Below are positions 22,842 through 31,621 of a DNA stretch of 64,000 nucleotides, piece by piece. The DNA comes from Bacteroidales bacterium (GTDB taxonomy: Bacteria; Bacteroidota; Bacteroidia; Bacteroidales; UBA932): contig JAFRXI010000065.1 in NCBI GenBank assembly GCA_017437755.1, positions 1-64,000 on the forward strand, given 5' to 3'. Numbering within the stretch: position 1 is the first letter of the stretch; every line of letters starts with the position of its first letter. The translations under genes were made by a program, and so were the position numbers. The notes beneath the pieces are model-generated. The model saw nothing but the letters and a program-made list of their open reading frames with translations. It did not search any database and had not been told where the DNA came from.

Positions 22842-24527
22842 ATGCGAAATTTCATGGAACGCCTCAAAGCCCTCGGACTGGGGGTTGCGCGCAGTTTCCG
22901 GGAATACCCGGTGGAAGCGCTTCTGGGATTGACATTCTTTATCCTTTTCATCCTTGCCGACCAGGACGTCACCCTCTTGGGAAGGAAGATCGGGGAGGCC
23001 CCGTTCGTGTATTTCCTGCCGCTGATGATACTGACCTTCTGCCTGCACCGGCTGGTATCCGCAAGTACCCGGAAGGGGGGCCGCACGGTCTGGACGGTCC
23101 TCTACGCTGCCTCGTGGGCCCTCTGGATCCCCATCTGGCTGTCAGTAACCTCCCCGCGCGGCACCGAGACCGTAATAACATATCTCCTCTCGTTCATCCT
23201 GCTTTTTGCGGGGACCCGGAGGCAGGACAATGAAACTTATGCCCGCACCATCCTCCACACCCTGATCAAGGGTGCCGCAGCCTGCATCGTCGCGGGGATA
23301 CTGGCGGGACTTCTGTCCGGAATAACCGGCTCGGTGGATTTCCTGCTTGTCAAGGGCGATATCCCCAAAGAAGCATATTCATATCCCGCCGCCCTGATCG
23401 GACTGGTCATCGCCCCGCTGCTCTGCTGCCTCTTCATCTCCGAAGACCTTATGGAACTCAAGGGGAAGCGCTTCCTGAGCGTCCTGGTGGATTATCTGCT
23501 GTCTCCGGCCCTGCTGGTTTACACGGTCATCCTGTACCTGTATATAATCCGCATCCTGATCCAATGGCAGCTTCCCGACGGCGGCGTCGCGTATCTGGTG
23601 GGCTCCTACATCGGTGTGGCCCTGGCCTGCCGGCTCCTTCAGGAACTGCTCGTCACAAGGCATTTCGACTGGTTCTACAAGTACTTCCCGTTCATCGCCC
23701 TGGCACCGCTGGCCCTGCTCTGGACAGGGATTTTCCGGCGCATCGGCGAATACGGACTATCCGAGTCCAGGTGCTTCCTGGTGGCCGGTTCCGCCCTTCT
23801 GACGGTCTTCTCTCTGATGCTTGTCTCCCCCAGGACCCGGTCATTCCGCCTGATGTCCTTTATCCTCGGCGGATGTGCCGCCCTGCTGACATTCGTCCCC
23901 GGCATAAGGGCAAGGGACCTGGGCATCCTGAGCCAGCGGACAAGGCTGGAGAAGGTCCTGCCCCGGCTCCTGGTGGACGGACGCCTGCCGGAAACCGTGC
24001 CTTACCGCCAGATTGCGGCCACTCCCCTGCTGGAAGCTGACTGGAAAGCCGCCGACGGCGCGTGGACCTACCTGCAGAGGGAAATGGGGATCACCGGATT
24101 TGAAGCCATATACGGCCGGTATGGCGTCATGTCCTTCAATGCATGGGAACTGGACCAGGCCCGGGAGCGGATCGCCGCCGGTATTCCCGAGCCGGAGGCT
24201 GGAACCCCTGAAACCACGTATGAACTCACCGGGCCCGTGGACCTTGGCGAGTACACCCGCATGCTTTCCAAGGACGACTACTGGTGCTACGAGGACACCT
24301 CGGAAGTGGTCTTCTATGCCGACCCCACCCGCCGGACAGAACTGCTCCGATGCAGGATTACGGAGCGTCTGGACTCCTGCACCGATGCCTCCACTCCGGC
24401 CGATGCCCTGGTGTACTACAACGGCCGTTACATGGCAGTCTTCGAGCGGATATCGGACTACCGCCGCTCCGCCAGCCATTCCGCCTCCTTCACCACCGGC
24501 CGCAAACTGCTGTTCGCCAAGCCGTAG
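22842..24527 (+). CDS. DUF4153 polytopic membrane protein
   Basis: From ATG 22842 the 561-residue product has about ten membrane segments in the first 360 residues (EALLGLTFFILFILAD, FVYFLPLMILTFCL, ALLVYTVILYLYIIRILI, YFPFIALAPLALLW) and a soluble C-terminal part of about 190 residues. The core block with VILYLYIIRILIQW and VGSYIGVALACRLLQE is characteristic of DUF4153 proteins of Bacteroidota, whose function is unknown. It is convergent with the small gene ending at 24539. An earlier in-frame ATG at 22770 would overlap the divergent signal peptide region and is less likely. Confidence 0.75.
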   Translation: MRNFMERLKALGLGVARSFREYPVEALLGLTFFILFILADQDVTLLGRKIGEAPFVYFLPLMILTFCLHRLVSASTRKGGRTVWTVLYAASWALWIPIWLSVTSPRGTETVITYLLSFILLFAGTRRQDNETYARTILHTLIKGAAACIVAGILAGLLSGITGSVDFLLVKGDIPKEAYSYPAALIGLVIAPLLCCLFISEDLMELKGKRFLSVLVDYLLSPALLVYTVILYLYIIRILIQWQLPDGGVAYLVGSYIGVALACRLLQELLVTRHFDWFYKYFPFIALAPLALLWTGIFRRIGEYGLSESRCFLVAGSALLTVFSLMLVSPRTRSFRLMSFILGGCAALLTFVPGIRARDLGILSQRTRLEKVLPRLLVDGRLPETVPYRQIAATPLLEADWKAADGAWTYLQREMGITGFEAIYGRYGVMSFNAWELDQARERIAAGIPEPEAGTPETTYELTGPVDLGEYTRMLSKDDYWCYEDTSEVVFYADPTRRTELLRCRITERLDSCTDASTPADALVYYNGRYMAVFERISDYRRSASHSASFTTGRKLLFAKP

Positions 24528-24538
24528 CGCTATGGTCG

Positions 24539-24784
24539 TCAGGCCTCGGCCTTGTCTTCCTTCTTGGCCTTGAGGTCGGCTATCTTGTCTTTTGCCTTGT
24601 CGGCGAGGCTGGCGCCTTTCTCCTTTACTTCCGCAAAAGCGACCTGGGCCTTGTCCTTCACTTCGCCGGCCACTTCGCTGAGCTTCTCACCTGCCTTTGA
24701 GGCAGCATACTTGATTTTTTCGTCGAGGGTCACCTTGCCGTCGCCGTTGAGATCGCGGGGATCCTTGATAGTTTCTTCAGCCAT
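24539..24784 (-). CDS. Small EF-hand plus amphipathic-helix protein
   Basis: An 81-residue protein with one calcium-binding EF-hand or dockerin-like loop near the N-terminus (DLNGDGKVTLDEKI, residues 12-25), followed by an 11-residue-periodic Ala/Lys/Glu helix (SEVAGEVKDKAQVAFAEVKE) resembling LEA or YtxH-type proteins. There is no signal peptide. The combination could bind Ca2+ and a membrane or protein surface, but no function is known to me. It is monocistronic and stands between the DUF4153 gene and the AbrB-type gene. Confidence 0.6.
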   Translation of the reverse strand: MAEETIKDPRDLNGDGKVTLDEKIKYAASKAGEKLSEVAGEVKDKAQVAFAEVKEKGASLADKAKDKIADLKAKKEDKAEA

Positions 24785-24857
24785 AATATCAGGGTTTTAA
24801 GAATTTTTTCCAATATAAGCAAAAAAGTCTTATAATCTCCAATCTCATGCACAGGAC

Positions 24858-24888
24858 TTGCAATTTCAAAAAAATCAGGATATATTTG
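24858..24888 (+). promoter_or_regulatory. Consensus promoter of the AbrB-acyltransferase operon
   Basis: TTG (24858-24860), a 20-base spacer and TATATTTG (24881-24888). The ATG at 24915 follows after 26 bases. Confidence 0.8.
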
Positions 24889-24914
24889 TGGGAAATTTCT
24901 AACTTTTCCTACAA

Positions 24915-25124
24915 ATGCAAGAAAACGACGGCAAATACATCTTCGGGGTGGTCAAGGTTGGCGACAAGGGACAGATCGTGATCCCGCGCGACGCCCGCAA
25001 GGTATACGGCATCAAAGCCGGCGACGCCCTGCTGATGCTGGGCGACCAGAAGGGCATGGCCCTGCTGAAGACGGAAGTGTTCCAGAGCGCCATCGAACAG
25101 GCCATGGAGGGCCTGCCGAAATGA
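24915..25124 (+). CDS. AbrB/MazE/SpoVT-family transcriptional regulator
   Basis: A 69-residue protein with the swapped-hairpin AbrB fold signature (GVVKVGDKGQIVIPRDARKV, YGIKAGDALLMLGD) followed by a short helix. Such proteins bind DNA as dimers and often regulate their own operon. Its stop overlaps the start of the acyltransferase gene by four bases, and both are served by the consensus promoter at 24858. No toxin gene is adjacent, so it is more likely a regulator than an antitoxin. Confidence 0.8.
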   Translation: MQENDGKYIFGVVKVGDKGQIVIPRDARKVYGIKAGDALLMLGDQKGMALLKTEVFQSAIEQAMEGLPK

Positions 25125-26266
25125 GAAAGCACTGGATGGACAACCTGCGGTGGGTGACAGTCCTGCTGGTCCTGCTCTACCACGTAATCTATTTCTATAA
25201 CAACACGGGGGTATTCGGGGGCATCGGCGGTTTTGGCGACGGACCGCAGTACCAGGATGTTGTGATGTACATACTTTATCCCTGGTTCATGCCGCTGCTG
25301 TTCATCCTCGCGGGCATCGGTTCACGCTACGCACTGGAAAGGCAACCGGCCGGGGAATGGTTTCGCTCACGCACACGGAAACTACTGGTTCCCAGCACAA
25401 TAGGCCTGTTTGTCTTCCATTGGATGGTGGGTTGGTTCAATACCGCCGTGGCGGCCAGGACGGGTGCTCTTGACGGGATGCCAGCCCTGGCGAAGTACAT
25501 CATGATGGCCCTGAGCGGCACGGGTCCGCTATGGTTCATCCAGGTCCTGTGGCTGCTTTGCATCGTGTTGCTGATAATCCGCGCCATCGACCGTAAGGAC
25601 AGGTTCCATGCATGGTGCGGCAAGGCCGGAATCGTCTGGATAATCCTCCTGGGCGTGCTGTTCTGGGCCGGCGAGCAGACCCTCGTCAGGAATCCCCGCC
25701 CGCAGAGCGCAGACGGCCTCTGGAACCTCTACAAGCCCCTGTTCTACATGATTCCGTTCCTGCTGGGATATTTTGTCTTCTCCCATGACGAGGTCCAGGA
25801 AAATGTGAAGCAGGCATGGATCCCGCTGATGGCATGCGCGGTTATTTCCGGTGGAATCCTCATCGGCACCACCTTCGGGCAGGACAACACGTCACCGCAG
25901 TACCTCGGCAGCCCGATGAACTGCATCTACGGCTGGCTGATGTGCCTAGCCATGATGGGCTGGTTCATGGCTAGGTTCAACCGCACCGGCATCTTCGCCG
26001 GCTATATGACACGCTCCAGTTTTGGAATCTACATCGTCCATTACCTGGTCATCGCCAGCCTGGGCTATATGATGAAAACCCACACGGAACTGCCTCCGGC
26101 AGCCATGTATCTCATCCTCGGGGTGGCGGTTTTCACCCTGTCTCCGCTGATTTACGAGATAATCCGGAGGATTCCCCTCATCCGCTGGTGCGTGCTGGGG
26201 ATAAAACCGGCCCGACGTCTTAATGCCCACCGAGCCGATGGCGCCGAGGCATCGGACGGATGCTAA
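25121..26266 (+). CDS. Membrane acyltransferase (acyltransferase 3 family)
   Basis: The 381-residue protein has the acyltransferase-3 start MDNLRWVTVLLVLLYHVIYF (with the conserved His) and about ten membrane spans, including PWFMPLLFILAGIGSRYAL and the R-rich loop WFRSRTRKLLVP. The family transfers acyl groups to glycans or lipids at the inner membrane. It is coupled to the AbrB-type regulator. Its stop overlaps the stop of the polysaccharide deacetylase gene on the other strand by four bases. The acceptor is unknown; OpgC-like use on a periplasmic glycan is possible. Confidence 0.8.
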   Translation: MRKHWMDNLRWVTVLLVLLYHVIYFYNNTGVFGGIGGFGDGPQYQDVVMYILYPWFMPLLFILAGIGSRYALERQPAGEWFRSRTRKLLVPSTIGLFVFHWMVGWFNTAVAARTGALDGMPALAKYIMMALSGTGPLWFIQVLWLLCIVLLIIRAIDRKDRFHAWCGKAGIVWIILLGVLFWAGEQTLVRNPRPQSADGLWNLYKPLFYMIPFLLGYFVFSHDEVQENVKQAWIPLMACAVISGGILIGTTFGQDNTSPQYLGSPMNCIYGWLMCLAMMGWFMARFNRTGIFAGYMTRSSFGIYIVHYLVIASLGYMMKTHTELPPAAMYLILGVAVFTLSPLIYEIIRRIPLIRWCVLGIKPARRLNAHRADGAEASDGC

Positions 26267-26913
26267 TCCGGCAGGTTGTCCCTTCCATCGGGTATAGGAC
26301 AGCTGCGGAAGCCATGGGAGGATAGCCAGTCGAGATATCGGGGAAGAATAGCCCTTGTATTGGCCTCATGCTGTTTGCAGCAGTGGAAGAGCACGATATC
26401 CCCCGGACGGGTTGACCGGCACAACTTCTCTACAAGGAGATTCGGATCGTTAATCTCCCGTCGCGAATCTCCGGAGTCAAGACTCCAGTAAACCAGCCTG
26501 TAATGCCGCCTCAGCCGGGCCAGTTGGGAAAAACGGATACTGCCGAATGGCGGCCGGGCGATTCCAGTATGAAGGAGAGCCTCGGCCCTCTCAATATCCT
26601 CGACATATTCCCTCGCAGAAGTGTCATAGGCGTGGATGTGGCAGAATGTATGATTTCCGATGGAGTGGCCGGCGGCGACCAATTGTTGCAGCAAATCCGG
26701 ATACCTGGCGGCATTGTCGCCCCTGCAAAAAAAAGTTGCCAGGAAACCATGTCTTCCAAGTTCTGAAAGGATAAAGGGAGCAATCCCTTCCTCGGGCCCG
26801 TCATCAAAAGTGAGAAACACTTCTTTTTGGCGGGTCTTTATCCGGACGGTCATGAACAGATTCTTGGCAATCAGGTTCTGCATCCGGAAAAAGAGAGTCC
26901 TTATCTTATTCAT
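26263..26913 (-). CDS. Polysaccharide deacetylase (CE4)
   Basis: From ATG 26913 the protein has 216 residues and contains the NodB motifs: TFDDGPEEG (motif 1), HSIGNHTFCH (motif 2, metal-binding His pair), RPPFGSIR (motif 3), WSLDSGDSR (motif 4) and IVLFH (motif 5). It removes N- or O-acetyl groups from a glycan. No signal peptide is evident, only a weakly hydrophobic N-terminus, so the location is uncertain. The ATG overlaps the stop of the FkbH-like gene by four bases; an in-frame TTG lies three codons upstream. Together with the two upstream genes it forms a small surface-glycan operon. Confidence 0.85.
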   Translation of the reverse strand: MNKIRTLFFRMQNLIAKNLFMTVRIKTRQKEVFLTFDDGPEEGIAPFILSELGRHGFLATFFCRGDNAARYPDLLQQLVAAGHSIGNHTFCHIHAYDTSAREYVEDIERAEALLHTGIARPPFGSIRFSQLARLRRHYRLVYWSLDSGDSRREINDPNLLVEKLCRSTRPGDIVLFHCCKQHEANTRAILPRYLDWLSSHGFRSCPIPDGRDNLPD

Positions 26914-28634
26914 CCTGTACAATCCGAAATTTCAACGATGCCCGGGTATTCCACAAACCCATGTCTGTATGTATTGTTGCCGCCGTCTGCCTGTACAAGC
27001 GTCATGTTCAAGTCATCAATGACCTTTCTCATGGGGCCGTTCAGCCCAGTTTCCTTATAATTGAACAGTATCTCTCCGCCATACTTGCCCGCCAGATAAT
27101 TGATTACCGACGGCTCAATCCTTTTGTTGGCTACACGACAGGAAATCACAAAATCAGTTATGCATGCAGTCCTCTTCCCCACGATCATGAATCCCACGAT
27201 TCCATAATCCCCAAACCTGTCGCCTGACCGTAGGACATAGCAATCAAACGCAGGAGAAGCCACCATTTCCTTCACTTCCGCCAAAGAAAGCCGCCGCCCC
27301 GATGCGTTAAGCTGATTGGTCCGCTGAAGAAGTTCGTAACAGCGAGGCAGCTCCGTACCGGACGGATGGCTCAAGAAGACCTTGATCTGACAGGAAATCA
27401 GGAAATCATCGATGGAGCCATCCCATGACGCCTCCTCCTTCTTGAATTTTTCCAGCATAACATATGTCTTCCTCCGTCCCTGTGATTCCGGACTCACGGG
27501 AACGTCAAACCTCGGACCGGCCGCATAATCAGCAATTTCTTCAGGACTGACACATGTGATGGATGGGATTGCACGCTTGACTTCCTCCCTTTCAAAGGGA
27601 TTGTCATCCACGAATACCACAGTATCCGGATTGATGTTCATCTGACGGATCGTCTTCTGGATATTCACGCTCTTAGGGTCCCAGTTGATTTTCCTGAAAA
27701 CAAAATATTCCTCCAGACCAAACTCCTGCAAACGGGCCATCGCCTGCTGCTCATCATTCTTGGAAGCGACACTGCTGACGATTCCCTTTTTATCCAAAGA
27801 AACTATCAAATCCGCAAGTTCCGAACGCAACGTCAGATGATCATTCTCCACCAGAACCCCTTTCCATATAGTATCGTCCAGATCCCAGATGACACATTTC
27901 ACCTTCTTCTCATTCATCACCGGCGGCCGGTCAATGCAAGGGATCACATCCCAATCGGCGAACACAAGAGTGATGGAATCCTCCGCGCCGGAGGGATGGA
28001 CATTGATCAACCGTGTCAGATCCGGTTTACCGATTGGAATGGAGATACGGGTATCGCCCGTTGGGAGAATAACCTTCGTCCGTTGCAGCAATGTCCGGTC
28101 TTTCTTCATAAAATCCACGAACACGGATGTTTCCACTCCGTCGTTATAGATAAGGCCTTCCAGGTTGAACGCCTCGGCAGGATAAGACCCACATCGCCCG
28201 ATGAGCCGGGACATATATTGATTCCAAACACCCGTCCACTTTGACTTCAGGAAGAAGCCCGGCATCATTGTGCTCATGACCGTACAAAGGCGGCCCGCCC
28301 CAATCGATTTCTTATAAATGGAAATATAATCCCTGGCCGAAACGGAAAGCGGAATGAATTCAGCCTCCATTTTTGCCCATGACTTGAAAGAAACCCTCGC
28401 CGCAACCATATCGGCATAGATTACGGGCTCAATCCCCGCCTCAAAGCGCCGGCAATGCCCATCCTTTCTGGCCGCAAACCGGGGACAGGTCGAATAACAC
28501 TGGGGAGCCGAGCATTCCAGACAATGCTCGCCCCATATCACGGGAACGATATTGCCCTTGTCGGCATATTGTTTTTCCAACATGCCTTTTATCCGCCTGT
28601 CAACAGGACTATTTGAAAACCGATACTCGAACAT
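26910..28634 (-). CDS. FkbH-like HAD-IIIC protein with N-terminal Cys-rich segment
   Basis: The 574-residue product has a Cys-rich N-terminal segment (CLECSAPQCYSTCPRF and DGHCRRF, residues 38-66), a carbohydrate-binding-like or linker region, a HAD-IIIC phosphatase domain at about 245-395 (CVIWDLDDTIWKGVLVEND, SSVASKNDEQQAM, VFVDDNPFEREEV) and a C-terminal GNAT-like domain (RTNQLNASGRRLS, FGDYGIVGFMIV). FkbH proteins load glyceryl units onto acyl carriers in polyketide pathways; similar proteins occur in glycan loci. No acyl carrier gene is adjacent. It sits between a glycosyltransferase and a deacetylase, so a glycan-modifying role is inferred. Confidence 0.8.
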   Translation of the reverse strand: MFEYRFSNSPVDRRIKGMLEKQYADKGNIVPVIWGEHCLECSAPQCYSTCPRFAARKDGHCRRFEAGIEPVIYADMVAARVSFKSWAKMEAEFIPLSVSARDYISIYKKSIGAGRLCTVMSTMMPGFFLKSKWTGVWNQYMSRLIGRCGSYPAEAFNLEGLIYNDGVETSVFVDFMKKDRTLLQRTKVILPTGDTRISIPIGKPDLTRLINVHPSGAEDSITLVFADWDVIPCIDRPPVMNEKKVKCVIWDLDDTIWKGVLVENDHLTLRSELADLIVSLDKKGIVSSVASKNDEQQAMARLQEFGLEEYFVFRKINWDPKSVNIQKTIRQMNINPDTVVFVDDNPFEREEVKRAIPSITCVSPEEIADYAAGPRFDVPVSPESQGRRKTYVMLEKFKKEEASWDGSIDDFLISCQIKVFLSHPSGTELPRCYELLQRTNQLNASGRRLSLAEVKEMVASPAFDCYVLRSGDRFGDYGIVGFMIVGKRTACITDFVISCRVANKRIEPSVINYLAGKYGGEILFNYKETGLNGPMRKVIDDLNMTLVQADGGNNTYRHGFVEYPGIVEISDCTG

Positions 28635-28644
28635 GGCTGTCCCT

Positions 28645-29787
28645 TTACGCTTTTCCGTTTATCATATCCAGCACCCTGCGCACCTGTACCACGGCGTTTT
28701 TGGTGCGGAGGACATACTCCTGCGCCGCATTTCCAAAAGAGCGCAATTCCTCGGGAGGAAGGGACAGAAGCCTGCGAATGGTAGCCGCGAATCCTACTTT
28801 CGTCTCTTCGTCAAAGGTATATATGTAAGGCATATGATCTTCCGGTATCCCCACCAGACGAGTCGTAACGATGGGTGTTCCGGTCACCATATACTCAATA
28901 TTCTTGGAAGGGAAAGAATACCTCGTATAGTCCGCTCCCGTGAAACGGGGATTCACCAGCAAGGTGGCCCTTTTCTCCGCCTCGAATACCACATCGTTCT
29001 TTGCCGTCCCCATATAAACTATCCGGTCATCTTTCTGCGAATAATCTTTAATGGCGGGGACATAGGGGCCGTCGCCGTAAAATACAAGCCGGAGGTCCGG
29101 GTCCTCCAGGGTCATGAAAGCATCACACAAAACCCCCAGTCCGTACGATTCCACGATTCCTCCCGCATAAAGGATGTCGCGGGTGATGTTCTTTACGGGA
29201 TGGGCGGCTCCCGCCCCGGCTGAAACCAGAGCCTCTACGACAATGGACGGATGATGGTAAGGATTAAGGACGGGATCCATCTGCCTGGTCAGGAAAACAA
29301 AGAAATCGGACCGGTATATACTTTTGACCCTTTTTCCTCCGCTAAGTCCAGGCATGTCAGTGACCAGCGCAACCGTCTTTCCCCGCCCCAGCAAAGCGCC
29401 CAGGGATGTTCCCAGGCAACGGCTTGGGATCAGCACGTCATAAAACACAAAGCCATCCTTTCTGTTACGCAGGCACCAGCCCCAAACCCTGAACAATATG
29501 TAAAAGAAAACGAAGATATGATAGACGGCGGCGCTCCTGATGAACGGGACATACCGATATGTCACGCCCTCCTCGGTTTCCATGGGGAAACGCTTGATCC
29601 GATACGGCATCTTCCTGGCGGCAACAGGAATAAGGGAGAGGACCTCCACATCCACATTGTTTGCCTTGAAGCCCTCCAGGTAGAGATGGCAAAACTTCTG
29701 CACGGCAAACCCAAAAGGGATACCCTGCTTGAAGAATTGATCCTGAAGCCGGTTGCTCAGCGTTCCTGAAACGAACAATACCTTCAT
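28645..29787 (-). CDS. Glycosyltransferase family 4
   Basis: The 380-residue protein has the GT-B layout: an N-terminal domain starting MKVLFVSGTLSNRLQDQFF, and a C-terminal nucleotide-sugar domain with ILYAGGIVESYGLGVLCDAF, LVFYGDGPYVPAIKDY and a donor-binding block YSFPSKNIEYMVTGTPIVT (Glu in the EX7E region). It probably transfers a sugar in surface-glycan synthesis. It is the first gene of a three-gene operon with the FkbH-like protein and the deacetylase. No promoter is evident in the AT-rich 85 bases upstream. Confidence 0.85.
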   Translation of the reverse strand: MKVLFVSGTLSNRLQDQFFKQGIPFGFAVQKFCHLYLEGFKANNVDVEVLSLIPVAARKMPYRIKRFPMETEEGVTYRYVPFIRSAAVYHIFVFFYILFRVWGWCLRNRKDGFVFYDVLIPSRCLGTSLGALLGRGKTVALVTDMPGLSGGKRVKSIYRSDFFVFLTRQMDPVLNPYHHPSIVVEALVSAGAGAAHPVKNITRDILYAGGIVESYGLGVLCDAFMTLEDPDLRLVFYGDGPYVPAIKDYSQKDDRIVYMGTAKNDVVFEAEKRATLLVNPRFTGADYTRYSFPSKNIEYMVTGTPIVTTRLVGIPEDHMPYIYTFDEETKVGFAATIRRLLSLPPEELRSFGNAAQEYVLRTKNAVVQVRRVLDMINGKA

Positions 29788-29872
29788 TTCCTAAAAAACG
29801 ACCTGCAATTTAATAAAAAATGAAATCATAAAAAAAAAGGACGACACGGACTGCCCTAAGGGGTGTGCTTTC

Positions 29873-31213
29873 CTACTTGCAAAGCATGATGTCAAGGATC
29901 ATCCTGTCGGTCGTCTTCATGCCCACCGAGCCGATGGCGCCGAGGTTCCGGATGGTTTTTTCAACGTCATCCTCGATGATGCCGTCGGTGGAAGGGATGC
30001 AGGTGCCCCTCAGGGCAAGCACGGCCGACTGGACGGCGCATGAAACGCCCGACGCGACCTTCATGGCGCATCCCACCTTAGCCCCGTCACAGACCATTCC
30101 GGTGATGTTTCCGGCCATATTCTGTATGGCCGCGCACACCTGCTCAAGTCCCCCGCCCTGCAGATAGACAATCCCGCAGGCGGAACCGGTGGAAGCCACA
30201 ACGCAACCGCATAGGGCCGACAGTCGGCCCAGGTAGCTCTTTATGTGGATTGCCACCAGGTTGCTGAGTATCAAGGCCCTGGCAAGGCGCTCGTCGTCCA
30301 CCCCATATTTAAGGGCATAGGCGATTACCGGCATGCTGGCGGTAATTCCCTGGTTGCCGCTTCCGCTGTTTGACATTGCCGGCAGGGTGCACCCTGCCAT
30401 TCGGGCATCCGAGGCCGCGGCCGTAAGACCCATTGCATAGCTCATGAAATCGTCGCCGAAAACCTCCTGCTGGTTTTCCCGGATGGCCTTTCCCACCCTC
30501 AGTCCGTAATCTCCCCGGAGTCCCTCGCGGGCAAGGGCCAGGTTCAGCGTCCTGTCCTCCAGGATAAACGAGATATCGTCAAACGAAGCGGTGCATGCAA
30601 AATCGTATATCTCCTTGACTGTCAGCCCATAATCCTTATTATCGGTATCGCTTGAGGCGGCCCCGGACTCGGAACTCATCAGGATATTGCCGGCAAAACT
30701 GGTTTCCACAATGCGGTCGTGGTCGTCCTCGATTACGGCATAGGCATGGGGATTGACCTCGGCGCTGGCGCTGGTCCCTCCCTCCAGGGAAACCGTAGCC
30801 TTGACATACAGCAGCAGGTCCACCTCCGATACCGTGATCCTCACCGCCCTGGCGTCCAGGAGTTCCTTCGCCCTCCCCACGGCCCCGGGGGTTACATCCC
30901 TCAGCACTTCCAAGCCAAGGGACGAGTCGCCGCAAACCGCCCCCAGCGCGGCGGCAACCGGAAGACCTATCATCCCGGTACCGGGAATGCCCACTCCCAT
31001 CCCGTTCTTCAGGATGTTTGCACTGACCTCCACGTCTATGCAAAAATCAGCAGTCTTCCTCCAGCAGCCGGGGGTGCATTCATGGCAGTTCTCCATGATT
31101 ATTTCCACCGCCTTGGCCACGGCAATGGCCACTGCGATGGGCTCGGTGCAACCCAGGGCCGGTTTCACCTCCCTGTGAATCAGCCCGATAATCTCTTCCT
31201 GACGCTTTGTCAT
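29873..31213 (-). CDS. cyuA: L-cysteine desulfidase / serine dehydratase-like protein (UPF0597)
   Basis: The 446-residue length and conserved blocks (EVKPALGCTEPIAVAIAVAK near the N-terminus, GVGIPGTGMIGLPVAAALGA, MSNSGSGNQGITASMPVIAY, GAIGSVGMKTTDRMILDIML) fit the CyuA/YhaM family, which uses an iron-sulfur cluster to break L-cysteine into pyruvate, ammonia and sulfide. Conserved Cys residues occur in GCTEP, GCTLP and LCGCVVAS. It is followed only by the glycan operon and has no apparent pathway partner here. A weak hairpin and a nine-T run lie past its stop near 29830-29870. Confidence 0.8.
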   Translation of the reverse strand: MTKRQEEIIGLIHREVKPALGCTEPIAVAIAVAKAVEIIMENCHECTPGCWRKTADFCIDVEVSANILKNGMGVGIPGTGMIGLPVAAALGAVCGDSSLGLEVLRDVTPGAVGRAKELLDARAVRITVSEVDLLLYVKATVSLEGGTSASAEVNPHAYAVIEDDHDRIVETSFAGNILMSSESGAASSDTDNKDYGLTVKEIYDFACTASFDDISFILEDRTLNLALAREGLRGDYGLRVGKAIRENQQEVFGDDFMSYAMGLTAAASDARMAGCTLPAMSNSGSGNQGITASMPVIAYALKYGVDDERLARALILSNLVAIHIKSYLGRLSALCGCVVASTGSACGIVYLQGGGLEQVCAAIQNMAGNITGMVCDGAKVGCAMKVASGVSCAVQSAVLALRGTCIPSTDGIIEDDVEKTIRNLGAIGSVGMKTTDRMILDIMLCK

Positions 31214-31222
31214 CAGCCCCGG

Positions 31223-31561
31223 CTAATACATGAGATGCTGTTTCTCCTTGCGGCGCCAGCACGCATCCGACTTGTAATTGGTGAAATAGATCACCAGGTC
31301 GGCGTCGCTCTTGTATTCCACGAAATAAATCTTCTTCTTGGCGTCGCTCTTATAGTTCACAAAATGCCAGAGGCCCTTGTTGCCCTGGGCGTCCGACTTG
31401 TAGCTGCACTTGTACACGACCAGGTCGGCGTCGCTCTTGTTGTTGGTCACATACACCTTGACATCAGCGTCGCTCTTGTAACTGACGGAATACACCGTCT
31501 GCGCCGACACCGCCGCGGCGAAAGCTACCAGTAATGCCAGAATTGAAACAATTTTTTTCAT
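31223..31561 (-). CDS. DUF6150-type exported protein with six KSDA repeats
   Basis: From ATG 31561 the 112-residue product has a signal peptide (MKKIVSILALLVAFAAAVSA) and six repeats that end in KSDA, spaced by about 10-19 residues (VSYKSDADVKVYVT, NNKSDADLVVYKC, FVNYKSDAKKKIYFVEYKSD). Each repeat is a pair of short beta strands with Asp at the turn, so a small repeat fold is likely. DUF6150 has no assigned function. The gene follows hisIE by 60 bases on the same strand but probably has its own promoter. Farther upstream ATG codons lack the signal peptide. Confidence 0.75.
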   Translation of the reverse strand: MKKIVSILALLVAFAAAVSAQTVYSVSYKSDADVKVYVTNNKSDADLVVYKCSYKSDAQGNKGLWHFVNYKSDAKKKIYFVEYKSDADLVIYFTNYKSDACWRRKEKQHLMY

Positions 31562-31621
31562 AATCACGGTTTTATATGTCTTTTTCGAACAAAAATCGTG
31601 CAACCAGCCAGATTTCCGGCC

